DNA of 64,000 nucleotides from Manis javanica (lineage: Eukaryota; Chordata; Mammalia; Pholidota; Manidae), in NCBI RefSeq assembly GCF_040802235.1, contig NC_133161.1, positions 102,193,001 through 102,257,000 on the forward strand. Direction: 5' to 3'. Positions within the stretch are counted from its first letter, which is position 1, and each line of letters starts with the position of its first letter. Both the position numbers and the translations under genes were made by a program. Positions 11,985-24,870 of this stretch are shown piece by piece. The notes under the pieces are model-generated. The model did no database searches, was not told the origin of the DNA, and was given only the letters and a program-made list of their open reading frames with translations.

Positions 11985-12328
11985 AAAGGGAGAAATGTGG
12001 GATTCACATATAAATCAAGTATAAAAATCAAATGAATATTCATATTTGAACTGACTGTTTATAGTTCATAATGCATGATCAAAACCAAAAGCCTCTGTGA
12101 TGACTGCCCTTGTAATGTTCACCATGTAACTTATTCACTATGTAAGAATTTGTTCTCCATATAAGAAATTGTTCGTTATGCTTCAGAAGATTGGAGACTG
12201 ATGAAAATTAGGCTTGGGGTGGATTAATGATTGTGCATTGAGCATTGACCCCCCTATACAGAATTTTATTGTGGTTAACAACCATTTGATCAATAAATAT
12301 GAGAGATGCCCTCACAAAAAAAAAAAAA
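11985..12328 (+). other. PPT and truncated 3'LTR (U3-R) with poly(A)
   Basis: The purine tract AAAGGGAGAAA (11985-11995) abuts TGTGGGATTC, the expected PPT/U3 boundary. The polyadenylation signal AATAAA is at 12292-12297, and the A-run begins at 12316, 18 bases later. The LTR lacks a U5 and a terminal CA, so this is an RNA 3' end preserved in DNA. Confidence 0.75.
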
Positions 12329-12532
12329 GTACACACTTCCAATTGTAAAATAAATAAGTAACTGGGATGTAATGTATAGCATAAGGAATATAGTCAATAT
12401 ATTGTAACAACTTGGTATGGTGATAGCTGGTACCTAGAATTATCATGTATATAAATGTTAAATCACTGTGTTGTACACCTGAAACTAATGTAATACTGTG
12501 TGTCAACTACCCTTCACTTAAAAAAAAAAAAA
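12329..12532 (+). repeat. L1 3'UTR fragment (L1MA-like) with A-tail
   Basis: This 200-bp piece contains the common older mammalian L1 3' end, recognisable by the TCACTGTGTTGTACACCTGA-type block (about 12464-12483) and the final CTTCACTT before an A13 run. It has no coding sequence. It lies directly between two other A-tails. Confidence 0.8.
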
Positions 12533-13357
12533 ACCACAATGAGATATCATCTCACACCAGTAAGGATGACTACCATCCAAAAGACAAACAACAACAAATG
12601 TTGGAGAGATTGTGGAGAAAGGGGAACCCTCCTACACTGCTGGTGGGAATGTAAAGTAGTTTAACCATTGTGGAAAGCAGTATGGAGGGTCCTCAAAAAG
12701 CTCAAAATAGAAATACCATTTGACCCAGGAATCCTACTTCTAGGAATTTACCCTAAGAATGCAGAGGCCCAGTTTCAAAAAGACATATGCACCCCTATGT
12801 TTATCGCAGCACTACTTACAATAGCCAAGAAATGGAAGTAACCTGAGTGTCCATCAGTAGATGAATGGATAAAGAAGATGTGGTACATATACACAATTGA
12901 GTATTATTCAGCCATAAGAAGAAAACAAATCCTACCATTTGCAACAGCATGAATGGAGGGAGAGGGTATTATGCTCAGTGAAACAAACCAGGTGGAAAAA
13001 ATGATTTCACTCATCTGTGGAACATAAGAACAAAGAAAAAAGTGAAGGAACAAAACAGCAGCAGAATCACAGAAACCAAGAATGGACTAACAGTTACCAA
13101 AGGGAAAGGCACTGGGGAGGATGGGTGGGAACAGAGGGATAAGGGGGAAAAAGGGGCATTACCTACATAATGTAGGGTGCAGGGGCACAGGGAAGGCAGT
13201 ACAACACAGAAAAGACAAGTAGAGATTCTAGAGCATCTTACTACGCTGATGGACAGTGACTGTAATGGCGTATGTGGTGGGGACTTGATAATGCAGGTAG
13301 TCTAGCAACCATAATGTTCCTCATGTAATTGTACATTGATGATATCAAAAAAAAAAA
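12533..13357 (+). mobile_element. 5'-truncated L1 copy C (ORF2 end plus 3'UTR)
   Basis: Begins inside the ORF2 C-terminal region (equivalent of about 9830 in copy B). It continues through the ORF2 end near 13030 and the G-rich 3'UTR (about 13112-13170), and ends in an A11 run at 13347-13357. It is closely similar to copy B over its length but carries its own substitutions and small indels, so it is a separate insertion of a related subfamily. The coding remnant is broken. Confidence 0.85.
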
Positions 13358-14774
13358 CCTGTGTCTTTAAAAAAGCAATGCAACTGAATTAAATGGAGCC
13401 CAAGAAGTAATCCCATGAGTGCCTGGCCTTGTCTCCAGTCACTGATATAGGCCAACCGTGCCACACCATCACTGACAGGAGCCTCTATGCAAGGGCCAGG
13501 ACCCACCCAGCCAAGCAAACATGACATCTGGAGACAACACAGTCCCAGGGTCCATCAGATCGCATTCATTGTGCCCTGTAAGTGCCCCACACTGTCTGTA
13601 GGTCTGTAAAGATGTGTCCAAAACTGCCACCAGGGCCAGAGAATTGAAGGTGCTACCTCATCTCATCAACCTTCTCAATAACCTCTCTGAAAAGTGTCCA
13701 GTCTGAAGTGTCTTAGAGATGTCTGCACTTTTCCAAAGCTCTTCACTGTCAGTCTCCTTTTGATCATTAGGGGGAAAAAAAAAATCCCCCCTGCATGAAG
13801 CCTGCAGTGTCTGCCTGAGCTAATCTTAGTGCAGCACTCACAGCTCCACCCCCCGGGCTGCTGCTGGCGCCTGAAAGGAGTGTTGTATTTAAGAACTGCT
13901 CCAGCAAAACCATTTTCTGAGAAAGCCTTTCATGAAAATAAACCAGAGTTATCTTAGCCCCACCCTAAGGAGGACAAATTGCTCCTTTCCTGGGTGTTCC
14001 GGAAGCACTTTGCACACATCTCTGCTACAGCATGTGTCACAGCCACAGGTTTAGGGACCTGGCCTTGCTTCCATACTATGGGCTCTGTCGAGTCAGGAAC
14101 AAATGATCCACACCCAAGATGTCCGCACATGGATGCATTTTAATTAATTCTTATTTTTAAAAAGGCTGTGACTAATTAATAAATTTTAAAATGGTCCTAC
14201 GTCAGTAAAAATCAATCTCTTCATTCTTAAACTCCCATAATATGGAGAGCATAATGGCAAAAAACTAACACAGAATCAATCTTACAAACATGTTTTAATT
14301 CAGAGCATGTTTTAAGACGCTGGAAGATATTTGATTAAATGAGGGAAAAATAAAAAATGAAGTGCTTGCTTGCAATCTGGACTTGATTGTCCTTTTCCAA
14401 AGCAACTTGGTGAAAACACGTGAACTAAAACATACACAGAAAGAGCTCTGAAGAGAAATGTTTTTAGCAGAGAACAATTGTGCCTATGTAAACAGTTCTT
14501 TCAGACTAAACAGAACTCCCAGACTGGCCTCCAGGAGAGGTGGAACAACATCTTTATTCATACGTCCATTTAAGGATGTGATGGGTGGGTGAACAATTAA
14601 TCTTTACCCAGGACTGGCCATCTGAGTCACCTGGGAGCTCTTCATTCCTGCTGGATCCTCACCCATCTAGGTCTGATCAGAACCTCCCAGAGAGGAGCTG
14701 AGGGTGTCTTTATTCAAAAGCTGCCCAGGAAGAAGACACCTATATCAACAAACAAGTATTTCGTGTTCACAGAG
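13358..14774. other. Single-copy, non-coding stretch with a MER5-like relic
   Basis: No gene or conserved frame was seen. The part at about 14605-14725 has the diverged look of a MER5-type (hAT-Charlie) non-autonomous DNA transposon, with a TCACCTGGGAGCTCTT-type block. The remainder looks like unique intronic DNA. If COBL exon 1 is correctly placed at 31.2 kb, this lies in COBL intron 1. Confidence 0.45.
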
Positions 14775-15165
14775 TGGAAGAATTAATATTGTTAAAATGG
14801 CCATACTACTGATAGCCATGTTCAACTACAATGCAACCCTATCAAAATTCCAATGGCATTTTCCACCCAAATAAAATAAATAATCCTAAAATTCACTGAA
14901 AATCAGAAAATACCCTCAAAAGCCAAAGCAATCTTGAGAAAGAAGAGCCAAGCTTCGGGGCATCACACTTCTTGATTTCAAAATATATTAAAAGTTTTCA
15001 TCACAAGAAAAAAGTATTTATAACTATGTGTAGTGATGGATGTTAAGTAAACTTACTGTGTTAACCATTTCACAATATATACATTTATCAAATCATGATG
15101 TTTTACACCAAAAAGGACACAGTATGATATGGTTACTTATATCTCAACAAAAAAAAGTAAAACTT
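14775..15165 (+). repeat. Old L1 fragment (ORF2 end and 3' terminus)
   Basis: Starts with the TTGTTAAAATGGCCATACTACT-like ORF2 block (compare 8940-8960 in the young L1), jumps by internal deletion to an L1 3' end near 15020-15130, and ends with ATATCTCAACAAAAAAAA. Strongly decayed, no frame. Confidence 0.7.
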
Positions 15166-16890
15166 GACCTTCTCACTCTATTAAATCCCCATCCTGAACA
15201 ATAAGAACACATGAAATTGGATTAAAGGGACAAGTAAGACCCTGGAACTAAAATTTTCTTCCCCAAATTACTTTAAATATAACTTCTTACACAAGTTCAT
15301 GATAGAGAACCCAGATATCAGTGTTATGCAGTAAAATTTTTGATATACAAACATTAATTGGAGAATTTCAGCTAAAAATAACTTTCACAAACCCCACCTT
15401 GCTGTGATCCTATAATGCACACCCATGGTTAACAGCCACCAGGACAGAACGGAGCCCCTCATGCTTGGCAGGCAGACTCAGTGTCCAGGCCGAGCGACCA
15501 TGCCAGTCACAGTCCAGACAGGGCAGTTAAGTGGGTGAAGGGCATTGACAGGACTTACACCAGGGCAAGAGGCTGGGACTGGTACACATGTGGTCACGTT
15601 TGGGTAACTGCAACCTATTGTTTTGTTGTTCCTCTAACAACAGGTCAAGTTTTAATTATTTCGAAAGTCTTTATGTAAACAAAAATATGTACTTGTATAA
15701 AGAAAATTGCCACATGCAGCCTTGGTACATGAAAAAGCCAACCATGAAAAGGGTCTGGAGCAGGGCCACCTCCAGCGGAATGGTTATAAAACTCCTTCAG
15801 AGGCCCCTCCAGGCAGGCTTTTAATGTGCCCTCATGAGTGGCTTAACCAAGTTGCTTTGGGAAAACGCAGTCAAGCCCAGATTGCCACATGAAAGTTTCA
15901 AAAGATGGGCACATTTTTACCCTGCTCCCATCAAAAGGAAGAGCCTCATCCCCCACAAGAGCCTGAGTCAGAACCGCCCAAGAAAGCCACTGTCACTTCA
16001 CGCTGCTAATTTTGGGTAACTTGCTTTGCAGCAATAGATAACTACACCACCATGTTCTCCAGCCCCTCTGGGATCAGACCATGCCTTTCCAGGCCACCTG
16101 CTACCTAGGGTAATTATTTAGCTTCTTGCCTGAGCACGCTCCTGCAGGGGCTGCTGGGCTCTAGCCACCCACACACATGGGCATGGGCCACACAGGCAAG
16201 GCAAGGCAAGGCGGGCCTCTCCATCGCTTTTAATTAATGCACAGGACCATTCTCCATCTGGAAAGTGGGGGAAGAAACGCCTGCCTTGCAGGCCCACAAA
16301 ATGTAGATGCTGGTACTTTGAAAGCTGCAAAATGGTGCATGATTGTAAATTACAGTTAAAAGGACCCTACCACTTCCATACCAGTCTCAGCCTAACTCAC
16401 TAGATGACAGCAATGACTACTCCCACCAACATGGAGGGTGAACCTTTGAGCAGCAGGCTTGCTCCGACCCATTTCCATGACCCTGTAACATTCCCATGAC
16501 CCCAAACCACTTGCACAACCCCGTACCATTTAAAACCATGACCAAGCCTTGAGCAGCCTCCTTGGAGTTGAGTATAGAAGACACCCTAGCCCTGAGACAA
16601 ATCCGCTGGCCGGTAGTAATGCTTTCTCACATCTCGGCTCTTTCTCCCCTCCCCTCCCATAACACTCTCCAACCAGACTTGCCCTACAGCTGCACATACT
16701 GGTGGAGGCGAGGAAGCACTGGTGCACGGTGCTCCCCCAGCTGCAAAGGTCTGGCCAGGGAAGCCAAGGTGTAGGTGTTTCTTGAATGTACCCAGTGCCT
16801 TCCTGCCCTACCCTGGTGCCAGACAGGCTGCACTATCACCCTCCCCAAAACTGAGCAGAGACAACCTTTGGATCTCTATCCACATGCATG
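15166..16890. other. Non-coding, mostly unique sequence
   Basis: I see no conserved coding frame, RNA gene or clear repeat here. A short GGCAA pentamer run lies at 16193-16211. Short open frames present have no recognisable domain. Probably COBL intron 1. Confidence 0.4.
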
Positions 16891-16894
16891 TGTG

Positions 16895-16896
16895 CA

Positions 16897-16927
<31 letters not shown>
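16895..16927. repeat. (CA)n microsatellite
   Basis: About 16 CA units with one interruption near the start. It produces a spurious Thr/His-rich open frame. A CT run follows at 17161-17179. Confidence 0.95.
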
Positions 16928-17399
16928 CTGTCTCTGGACACTGGGCCATCTAAAGACACTGAAAGAATGTGATGCTGCTGACAAGTCCCCCCTGCAGCCA
17001 GAGGCCCACTGCCTGGCCGCCTGGGAGCTGCAGAGCTGGCTGTTAATAAAGTATTAGATTCCAAAGAACTTTGCAAATCCCTAGCTTCCACTCTGCTGGG
17101 AACAGAAAAGAAGTCAGTCACTGAAGACTAAAGAATCCCAGATTTTGCTTAGCTTCTCCCATCTCTCTCTCTCTCTCTAAGGTCACTGGTTTCAATCTGG
17201 CTGCAGGATTAATAATCCCCAGGGCACCGGCACAGGTCCCAGTAGCACTAAGTGGCAGCATGCCTGGATTTCAGACCAGCTCTGGGTTCTATGGGGCATG
17301 GGTGTTGAGAGCCTGGGCCCTACATACAAGGTGCTGTTATGGGGGTTGGGACAGCAGGAGGCTAGCAGTCCTGCTCAGAGAAGACAGAACATACTAAAA

Positions 17400-17560
17400 A
17401 ATGAAATAGTGCACAAGTGCGGCCACACACTGCTTCCTGGCTACAGGCAGAGGCTCTGTAACCCTAAGCAGGTTAGTAACCTCTCTGGGCTTCAGTGTCC
17501 TCATACCCAAAATGGTAGCAATAATGGACTATGATCAGGTCTATTGATGGGGCAAATGAA
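17400..17560 (+). repeat. MIR-type SINE relic
   Basis: The block around 17470-17545 (ACCTCTCTGGGCTTCAGTGT then CCTCATAC then AAAATGG...) is the diagnostic MIR core and tail in plus orientation. The 5' part is weak. Confidence 0.7.
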
Positions 17561-18254
17561 TAGTACAGAGAAGTGCTCATATCACAGGTGCTCCCATGCA
17601 GTTCCCTAAGAGCACAGCTGTCTACACCCTGTCACAGTCACGTCAAGGTGCAGTCAGAGATGTGGATGCCCACTCTCAGTTGCACGTGTATCTTGCTGCA
17701 CACAGGTAAGGGACCACACTCTCAAGCCTGCTGCAAACACAGGCTATGCATCTCTGACCCCCAGAGCCCAGGTCACTGGCCTTGCTTCCTTCTTACATGA
17801 ATATGGCAAGTGTTGTGCCTGCCTTCAACGTCTATTCCAGATTGCAATTATCAGAACACAGAAGGCATCATGCTTCACCAGGTCCCAACACTTGGCCCTA
17901 AGCGTGTCCCATGGCGAGAGAAGCAGAGCAGTTCGTGCTCACTTAGCAGGCCTAGGCCCAAATCCCATAGGTTATTAGCTCCACCTGCACGACTGACGCA
18001 GGAACACTGGCTGAGGCCACCGCCACTAGGATAAAATGGGAATGAATAACCCAGACCACCCCAAGAGGTGCTCAGCCACACCCACCCCAGAATGCCTGCT
18101 CCTCTTCCACACCTGCGCCTCCCTCAGGGCCACACTCACTCCTGCTGCTCACACCTCCAAGAAGACCCTCCCTGCCTTAGACCTGACATAGGACTCTCCT
18201 CAGGGCCACAGCAACCTCTCCACAAATACCCGACAGGCACAGCAGGGTGAGGCT

Positions 18255-18500
18255 GTGCAGGGCCATGTGACTGCTGGGTTTGGGTCCAGGTCCACCGGGT
18301 CACCTGGATGACCCTGGTCACCTGATTAACCTCTCTGTGCCTCATGTTCCTCAGTTAGTGTTTGTGCTGCTGAAGAAAGCACCCCACATTCCTCATCTGA
18401 ATGAAAATTGAGAAACAACAGGCCCCCTTCCTGGGCTGCTGTGAAGACCGAGTGAGGGGACACTTTAAACACAGCACTTTAAGCACAGCTTGGTGGGCAC
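18255..18500 (+). repeat. MIR-type SINE relic
   Basis: Contains TTAACCTCTCTGTGCCTCAT (18327-18346) followed by a degenerate TCCTCATCTGAATGAAAAT-like run and a TGTGAAGACCGAGTGAGG-like tail, the typical MIR order. Confidence 0.75.
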
Positions 18501-19109
18501 CCTGCAACACAGGCTCCGGCTGCGTGGGGCTGGTCCTGGCTCTCCATGGGCTCTGCCCGAGCTGCTCTGCACTCCGAACTGCCCTGGCTGGCCCGTCAAC
18601 TGTGCTGAGGGTCCTCATGCCCTCTACTGACTCAAGCACTCAAAGGACAGTCCTGTTTGATTTGGCTTCAGCCTCTCCTCACCACTCTCCACATGGCACA
18701 TGGACCCCCGAGAGAAGGAGGAAGTGACTATCTGTCTTCCTAACTCCCTCACTCCCCTGCACCCAGCTCCCACTGTTTGCTCCCCAAAGTCACTGGCCTC
18801 TCCCAGGTATCCAGGCTTGGAGCCTGGATGTGTCCCATGGAGCCTTGCAACCCTAGGACCACGCCTCCCAGAGGCCGGCACACCATTCCCTCCCTGTTCA
18901 CGTTGGAGGCCAGGCCAAGCCCTGGTACCTCGGCCTGGGCCACAGCAACGCTGGCTGTCCCAGCAGGTTTCCAGACTCCCTTGTGCCTCTCTGGTCCTCT
19001 TACATCCTGGCCTCAGTCTGATCTTAAAGAACAATCTTCGTCCACAAGGAGGGTGCTCTTCTGCTCAATACCTCCGGCTGACACCCTTGTTCTTCAAGAT
19101 AAAATGAAC

Positions 19110-19136
19110 ACACACACACACACACACACACACACC
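19110..19136. repeat. (CA)n microsatellite
   Basis: About 13 uninterrupted CA units. Confidence 0.95.
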
Positions 19137-19139
19137 ACC

Positions 19140-22100
19140 TCCGGGCAGGCCCTCAGGTCACAGCAGAAGCAGCTGGCCCCTAGCCACTGATCCGGCATCT
19201 AGACATGTACCAGCCTCAGTCTCCCTTTCAGCTGACCAGGGGTCTGCTGCCTGTGGGTCAATCCCACATGGAGGACACAGCCTTAGGCGTCACCCCTGCT
19301 ACTCATTCTGGGTGTACTCCCCGACAGGGCCTCGTCTCAGCCTCTCCACCAAGACAACCGTTACCCAATTTTCAACCCCAGCTCCAAATCAGACGAGCTT
19401 GGCTCACTGCCCTGCCTCCTCCAGTCATGGCCCAACAACGTTCCTCCCAGGTGGATGAGCTGTTCTTCAAGGCCTTGGCTTCACCTGGTCCCGATTCTCA
19501 TCCCCTGTGCTGGGAGGTGCTAACAGAATAACTGGGGGCCCCATCAACAGAGCAGCAGTGCCACCACTTCCCCCATTACCAACGCTGAAGACATTAACCA
19601 CCCAAGGACATTCTAAGTGATGAGACCATTCCTTTTCCTCTGAAGAGTCAGTCAGTCTGCTGCTAACAGTGCTTTCAAAACATACAAAGTTAACCCAAGT
19701 GCGCTGTCACTACCTGACAAGGAAGCACCGCTACCACCTTCAAGGCACACAGTACAGGGCGCAAAGCATGGCTACTGGGTGCGCAACACGTCTGCCAGGC
19801 AGTCTCGGTGACTCATTTTCTGGCATGTGCTAAACTCTGGCTCAATCTTCCCAGCGCAATGCTGAGACTGATAATATACCACTCATTCTTAAAAATAAGC
19901 TATTGTTTCCATCACTGTGGTAAAAACCTGTACTTCACAAATGAGAATGTCTTAAAATAAATGCATATTTTCCTAGCCCCATTACAAAGGTAATACAACA
20001 GACTGTAATTTCAGGTTATGCCTCTTACATTCACTTGTAGGGAACAGACACGAGAAACCTCTTAGGCCCTTCTCCCTTCTACAAAATCTGGAGACACAAG
20101 AGGTGGGTCCAACCTGGACTGGAAAGTCTGTTGTCCATATCCATGAACAGGATTAACGTGCTCATCTGCTTTGACATATATGTAGCAAGGGCACGGGGTT
20201 GGGGAGGTGTGGGTAGCCCCACACTCCTCCCAGGCTAAAAGAGCAGAAGCTGAGGTGGGTTCAGCCCCTCAATCAGTATTTCTTTCCTTCAGCAGAAAAT
20301 GGAGTCGTTTTAAGAGGAACTATGTCTGTGTATCCCAAGTCAATGTGCTTGGGTGCCAAACTGACTAAGCTCATGGCTCTTCATGTGACAAGGACAGACT
20401 TATCAAGATGTAGGTTATCTACACATCAGGCTCTACTGGGAATGTGCAAATGTCCTGTGAGCTGCTCTGTTTGGATCAGCATTCCTTTCCTGTATACACT
20501 TTCCCAGTGGTAAACAGAACTGCTCTGCATTTTAGCCAATATTCAGACCTATGTCTTAAGGAAATCATCCTATGATATTATTTTGCTGTGAGTGGATCAC
20601 TGTTTGTACACAACCCCGAACTCAGATACTATTTCATACTCTCTTTAATGGGTAAAGGATACCATGCAGTGATGTTAAAAAAAGCAAAATCCTTCTCCAA
20701 AAACCCTCAGTGGTCTCACAAGTCAGGAGACCAACCTCCAGCTGGAGGTTTTTACAAGTCTCTCCACCTGAGGGGTGAAGAGATCACAGCTGCAGGTGGC
20801 CACTGGGGACCTGAAGGCCTTAGGTCTCCACCACTGCTCTTGTATCAACACCCTCATCTCAGAAGTGCCCAGGGTGCAAGCTGCTCATGGTCCCCGTTCA
20901 AGACCCCCAGCTCCAATGTCGGACCCTCATGGAAGCAAGGAGCAGTCAGTCTCTATTCCACTTTGAGAAAAAGGGACACAAAAGTGAAACCTGGTGGAAA
21001 CTCTGTCCCGAGGATATGTCACTTTTGCATGTACAAAAGAAATGAAAACACCTTTTAATGCCAATGAATATTTAGCACCCTAAAAACACCAGGAAAAATG
21101 TCAGGAAAGTGATGTGCATGCCCTCCTGCATGTGTGAGTGTCCTACTAAAGCCAGCCCAGTTTGAAAACAGGTCATCCACTACCTCCATTCATCTCCTAG
21201 TTAAAGTCTAAACCCTGACATAAGAATACAGTGTAATCTTAAACTCATAAAATGCAAAGTAAACATCAAGAAAACACTTCAAACATATAATTTTCCTCCA
21301 GGGTTGCCATTCAGATGCCTCATCTAAAGAGCACCATGTTCCAAAGACCAACAGTTAAAATAAAGAGACAGAAGTATATTCTTCCAACTAAATTTGCACC
21401 TGTCATTTATAACAATCAGTTATAATTGACAGAAGGAGAGGGTTCCACACAGGTTAAGTAAAACATCATCAAGGAGGATAAATTATTTTGGGAATTAGGA
21501 CTAAAAACAAGCTCAAAAAAATTATGAGAAAACAGATTGTGGGGTTGGGCTTGTGTCAGCCTGGGTGAGACAAGAACACATGAGCACGGGACCTTGATGA
21601 CACTAAAATGCCCCCAACCGGACTCCAGGTGGGCGTTTGGTGAATTGTAGATGGCAGTGGCGAGTGTTCCCACCTTCACGGGCCTTGGTGTCAGCTGTGA
21701 TACAGCAGAGACCAGCAACCCCAGACACAAAGAGCCGTGAGTTGGCTCCAAAGGGCCACCCCTGGGCTCGCTCTTCGTGCTTAAGAGCATCCTGTTGGGG
21801 GTCAGAGACGGAGGACAGGAACCCACAGGAGAGTCGTTACAGAGACACCCAGGTCACGGGTGGGACAATCCAGCTTGGACCCAGGTCTGGCTGAGGTCAC
21901 CCGCAAGAAAACACAACCACCCGATGTGTGACACTTCAGGTCTGTGCAGCTTCTTCTTTGAAGGAAGCTCACTTATTGTGCAAAGCAGAACTCATGCTTT
22001 CATTAAATCTCCAGGAAAAAGACACTGTGAGCTGCATCAACATGCAGGACAAAAGGGGGAGGCTATGAAACATTTATTAATTCATAAGCCCAGATCCAGG

Positions 22101-23520
22101 CAGAACATCTTGCTGGGGGAATTACAAAGTCTGCATCTGATGTATGACATTAATTCTCAGACACATTAACTGTGCTCCTGACAGCTGCGCTCAACCCTCT
22201 TCTACCACACCCTACATCTCTTTCACAAAATAAAATCCCATCCAAAGGTCTCTGCAGTTATGCATCTAGAAATACATTAACACTGTTACAGTCCAACGGG
22301 CAACAGCATGGGTCTCCAGTACAAGGAAGATGCCACATGAACATAAGTGGACCGTTTCTTCAGAACAATGCTATTGAGAAATGCAGGTGGTTCAGAAACA
22401 GCCGATCAAGACCATCTCCTGCCCTGCAAAGCCATTCAGCAAAGGGACATTGGAAACTGTGTCCCAGGATTCTGCTTTGTGCAGTGGGATGACCACAGTA
22501 TGAGGAGTAGAACCCTGGACTCGTGTGACTCAGTCATGTGACAATCTCACGCACAGGCCAGACTGAGCAGCACTGCCACCAACTTCAGCCAGCCCAGAGG
22601 GGAGCCGACCTCCCATGCAGGCAGGTGACAACTGTCCTGACAGCTGGGAAATACCAGGACTACAGATGATGAAAATGCCTAAAGAATCCAGGTCCTTGTG
22701 AAGGACATTTTTGTTTCCTTTTAGACACATTTGTAACCAAAACTTCACCATTCTAAAAGTGAGAAACATTACAGTCAGTTAAAAAAAATTTGGTGAATTA
22801 TAAAGAAATATTCCAATTGAAATATTTTTCAAATTAAATGAGCCTGGTTTCCAAACTAGTTTTCATTGCTTTTCTGAATATTGTAAAATTCACCTAATAT
22901 CCTCATTAGGACGTACTCTTCAACGACAGATCAGTGCATTAAAACTGATGAAATACATGTGAGAAGTGGCAAAGGGCGTGAATTAGCAGGGTTGGTGAGA
23001 GAAACACTCGGCCTTCATGGCCCCACGAGCACATTATATGTCTAAGCAGATCATTAGGCTCTCTGAGAGTCCTACCTACATGATGTCAGAACGCTGGTCA
23101 CCACGATGAAGGGACAAGTGGTTTAGACACAGAATAGGAGGGAGAAAGTTTTCAAGTCTACCCAGAACCAGTTCTATATGATAATTACAGACAGCACACA
23201 GGCAGGCGGCAGGCAGGCGGGGAATCTTGTCAAGGAGCTACTCAGCGGCAAATGTCTAGATTCAGGCCACAGTGAATCAGTTCTTTCCAACCTAATGGTT
23301 TGTTTGTTGAACCTTAGTGCATTTTGCTCTTAATAATCAGGGCTCCAGCCAAGAAAACTATATTTAATTCTCAAAAATTAGCCACATGAACAAATGTATG
23401 CACATTTTCTACATTATCACTCCCACTGAAGCTATTTTTAAATTCAACTCTCCAAACATTAGGTTTGAAAAAACTGCCCATCTGATTTGGGACTCTGCTG
23501 TTCTGCCAAGCGCCGAAAGT
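19140..23520. other. Non-coding, mostly unique sequence
   Basis: No coding frame with a recognisable domain and no structured RNA was found. A small GGCAGGC-type triplication lies at 23203-23221. The stretch is moderately GC-rich in its first half. I interpret it as intron of the gene whose first exon lies at 31.2 kb. Confidence 0.4.
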
Positions 23521-23554
23521 TAGCTTGAACTTCACTCTTACCTCCAGGACAGAC

Positions 23555-23675
23555 AGCACACATGCAACCACACACTCTCTCACGTTCACACGTAACACAC
23601 ACACACCCATGCACACATTCACACACTCATATGCACACGATCACACTCTCACATGCACACGATCACACACTCATC
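23555..23675. repeat. Degenerate CA/CACACT-rich low-complexity tract
   Basis: Imperfect repeats built from CACAC, TCACACTC and CATGCACACGATCACAC, the last present twice in tandem (about 23630-23670). No coding meaning. Confidence 0.85.
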
Positions 23676-24329
23676 ATGGCAGGCAAGCACTTTCCCCAGG
23701 CCAGAGGATTGGGGAACCCTGACTTTCCTGCCACAGCCACCCTAAGGGGCCAGGTTCAGAAATCCTCTTGCCTAACCACATTTCCAGGCTGGGGAGCCCA
23801 TCTGAACAAGTAGAAGTGGTGTGGCATGCATGACATTGTATCAGAACAATGTTATTCTGTTCCACACCTGATCTGTTCCACACAAGAAGCCCCAGTCAAT
23901 GCAAGCCTTATGTATCAGAGCTCTCTTGGCTGGGGTCAAGATGGAGGTGTCCCCACCTCCTCCAGGCCTAGGATGCACAAGGAGATTGCTGTCCAGAGAT
24001 GCCAACTGCCAGTCAGGGCCTGCATCAGGGAGAAACACAGCCACACTATGGAGCCTTGTACCATTTCCTGTGAGTTACACTCAGAGCAATCAGCATGTGT
24101 ACCCCAGCAGAGGCCAAGGAACTTCCAGGGCACCCATTCTGAAGAACCCAGCGGTCTCCCAGAATCCTGGAGGAGGAGAGGGGCACAGCCACCTGTCCCG
24201 GCTGCCCACTTACGTGCAAGCTCCTCTCAGCCCTCACAAGACTTAGAGAACCTTATCTTCAAAGACTCTGCAAGCCGCCTGGTTCCTGTTCCTTTTTCCT
24301 CCAAGACTTTACCTGCCAGGTAATTAGGA

Positions 24330-24870
24330 CTGAGCCAGTGCAGAGGATGCGTGGAACCTCAAACCCTTGCACACTGCTGGCAGGAATGTTACACAGTGCA
24401 GCCACTGTGCAAAACCGTGTGGGGGTGCCCCAGCTATTGAACACGGAACTGCCACCTGCCCCAGCAATCCCACTTCTGGGTGTATACACAAAGAAGCAAA
24501 GGCAGGAACTCATCAGGCAGCCATTAAAAGGAAGGGCACTCTGACACCTGCCACAACCAGGATGAACCTTGAGGACATTGTGCTGAGCGAGATAAGCCGG
24601 TCCCAGAAGGACAGATACTGTCTGATTACACCTGCAGGACATCCCAGAGGAGTCAAGTTCAGAGACAGAAAGCAGAACGGTGGGTGCCGGAGGCTGGGGG
24701 AGAGGGAGGTCGGGATTAATGGAAACAAGAGTCTCAGTTTGGGAAGAAAAAACGTCCTGGTGTGGATGGTGGTGATAGGCACACAACAGTGTGAATGTAT
24801 GAATGCCAGCAAAGGTAGAAATGGTGAAAAGCTATGTTATATAAATTTTACCACAATAAAAAATAAGATC
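24330..24870 (+). repeat. L1M-type LINE 3' end
   Basis: Order: CACACTGCTGGCAGGAATGT block (ORF2 end; compare 9930-9950), a conserved AATCCCACTTCTGGGTGTAT block, then the old L1 3'UTR ending TATATAAATTTTACCACAAT and an AAAAAATAA tail at 24852-24869. Strongly diverged from the young L1s of this window, therefore ancient. Confidence 0.8.

Larger units (their letters stand above)
10675..12328 (+). mobile_element. Polyadenylated retrocopy of an ERV env-TM / 3'LTR transcript
   Basis: This 1.65-kb unit has a leader of unknown origin (10675-10900), a retroviral envelope TM reading frame (10949-11398), a non-coding spacer, a polypurine tract (11985-11995), and an LTR 5' end starting TGTGGGATTC at 11996. 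The LTR runs only to about 18 bases after an AATAAA (12292-12297) and is replaced there by an A13 tail. Ending at the retroviral polyadenylation site with a genomic A-tail, and having no U5 or second LTR, is the mark of an mRNA copied by L1 machinery rather than of retroviral integration. Family membership is not assigned. Confidence 0.75.

Noticed and set aside
4358-12328. L1-B plus ERV unit as a proven 3' transduction
   Set aside because: No matching target duplication could be found before 4358 and after 12328; kept only as an alternative within the stack finding.
16722-17121. His/Thr- or Cys/Val-rich open frames
   Set aside because: Translations of a CA microsatellite and its flanks.
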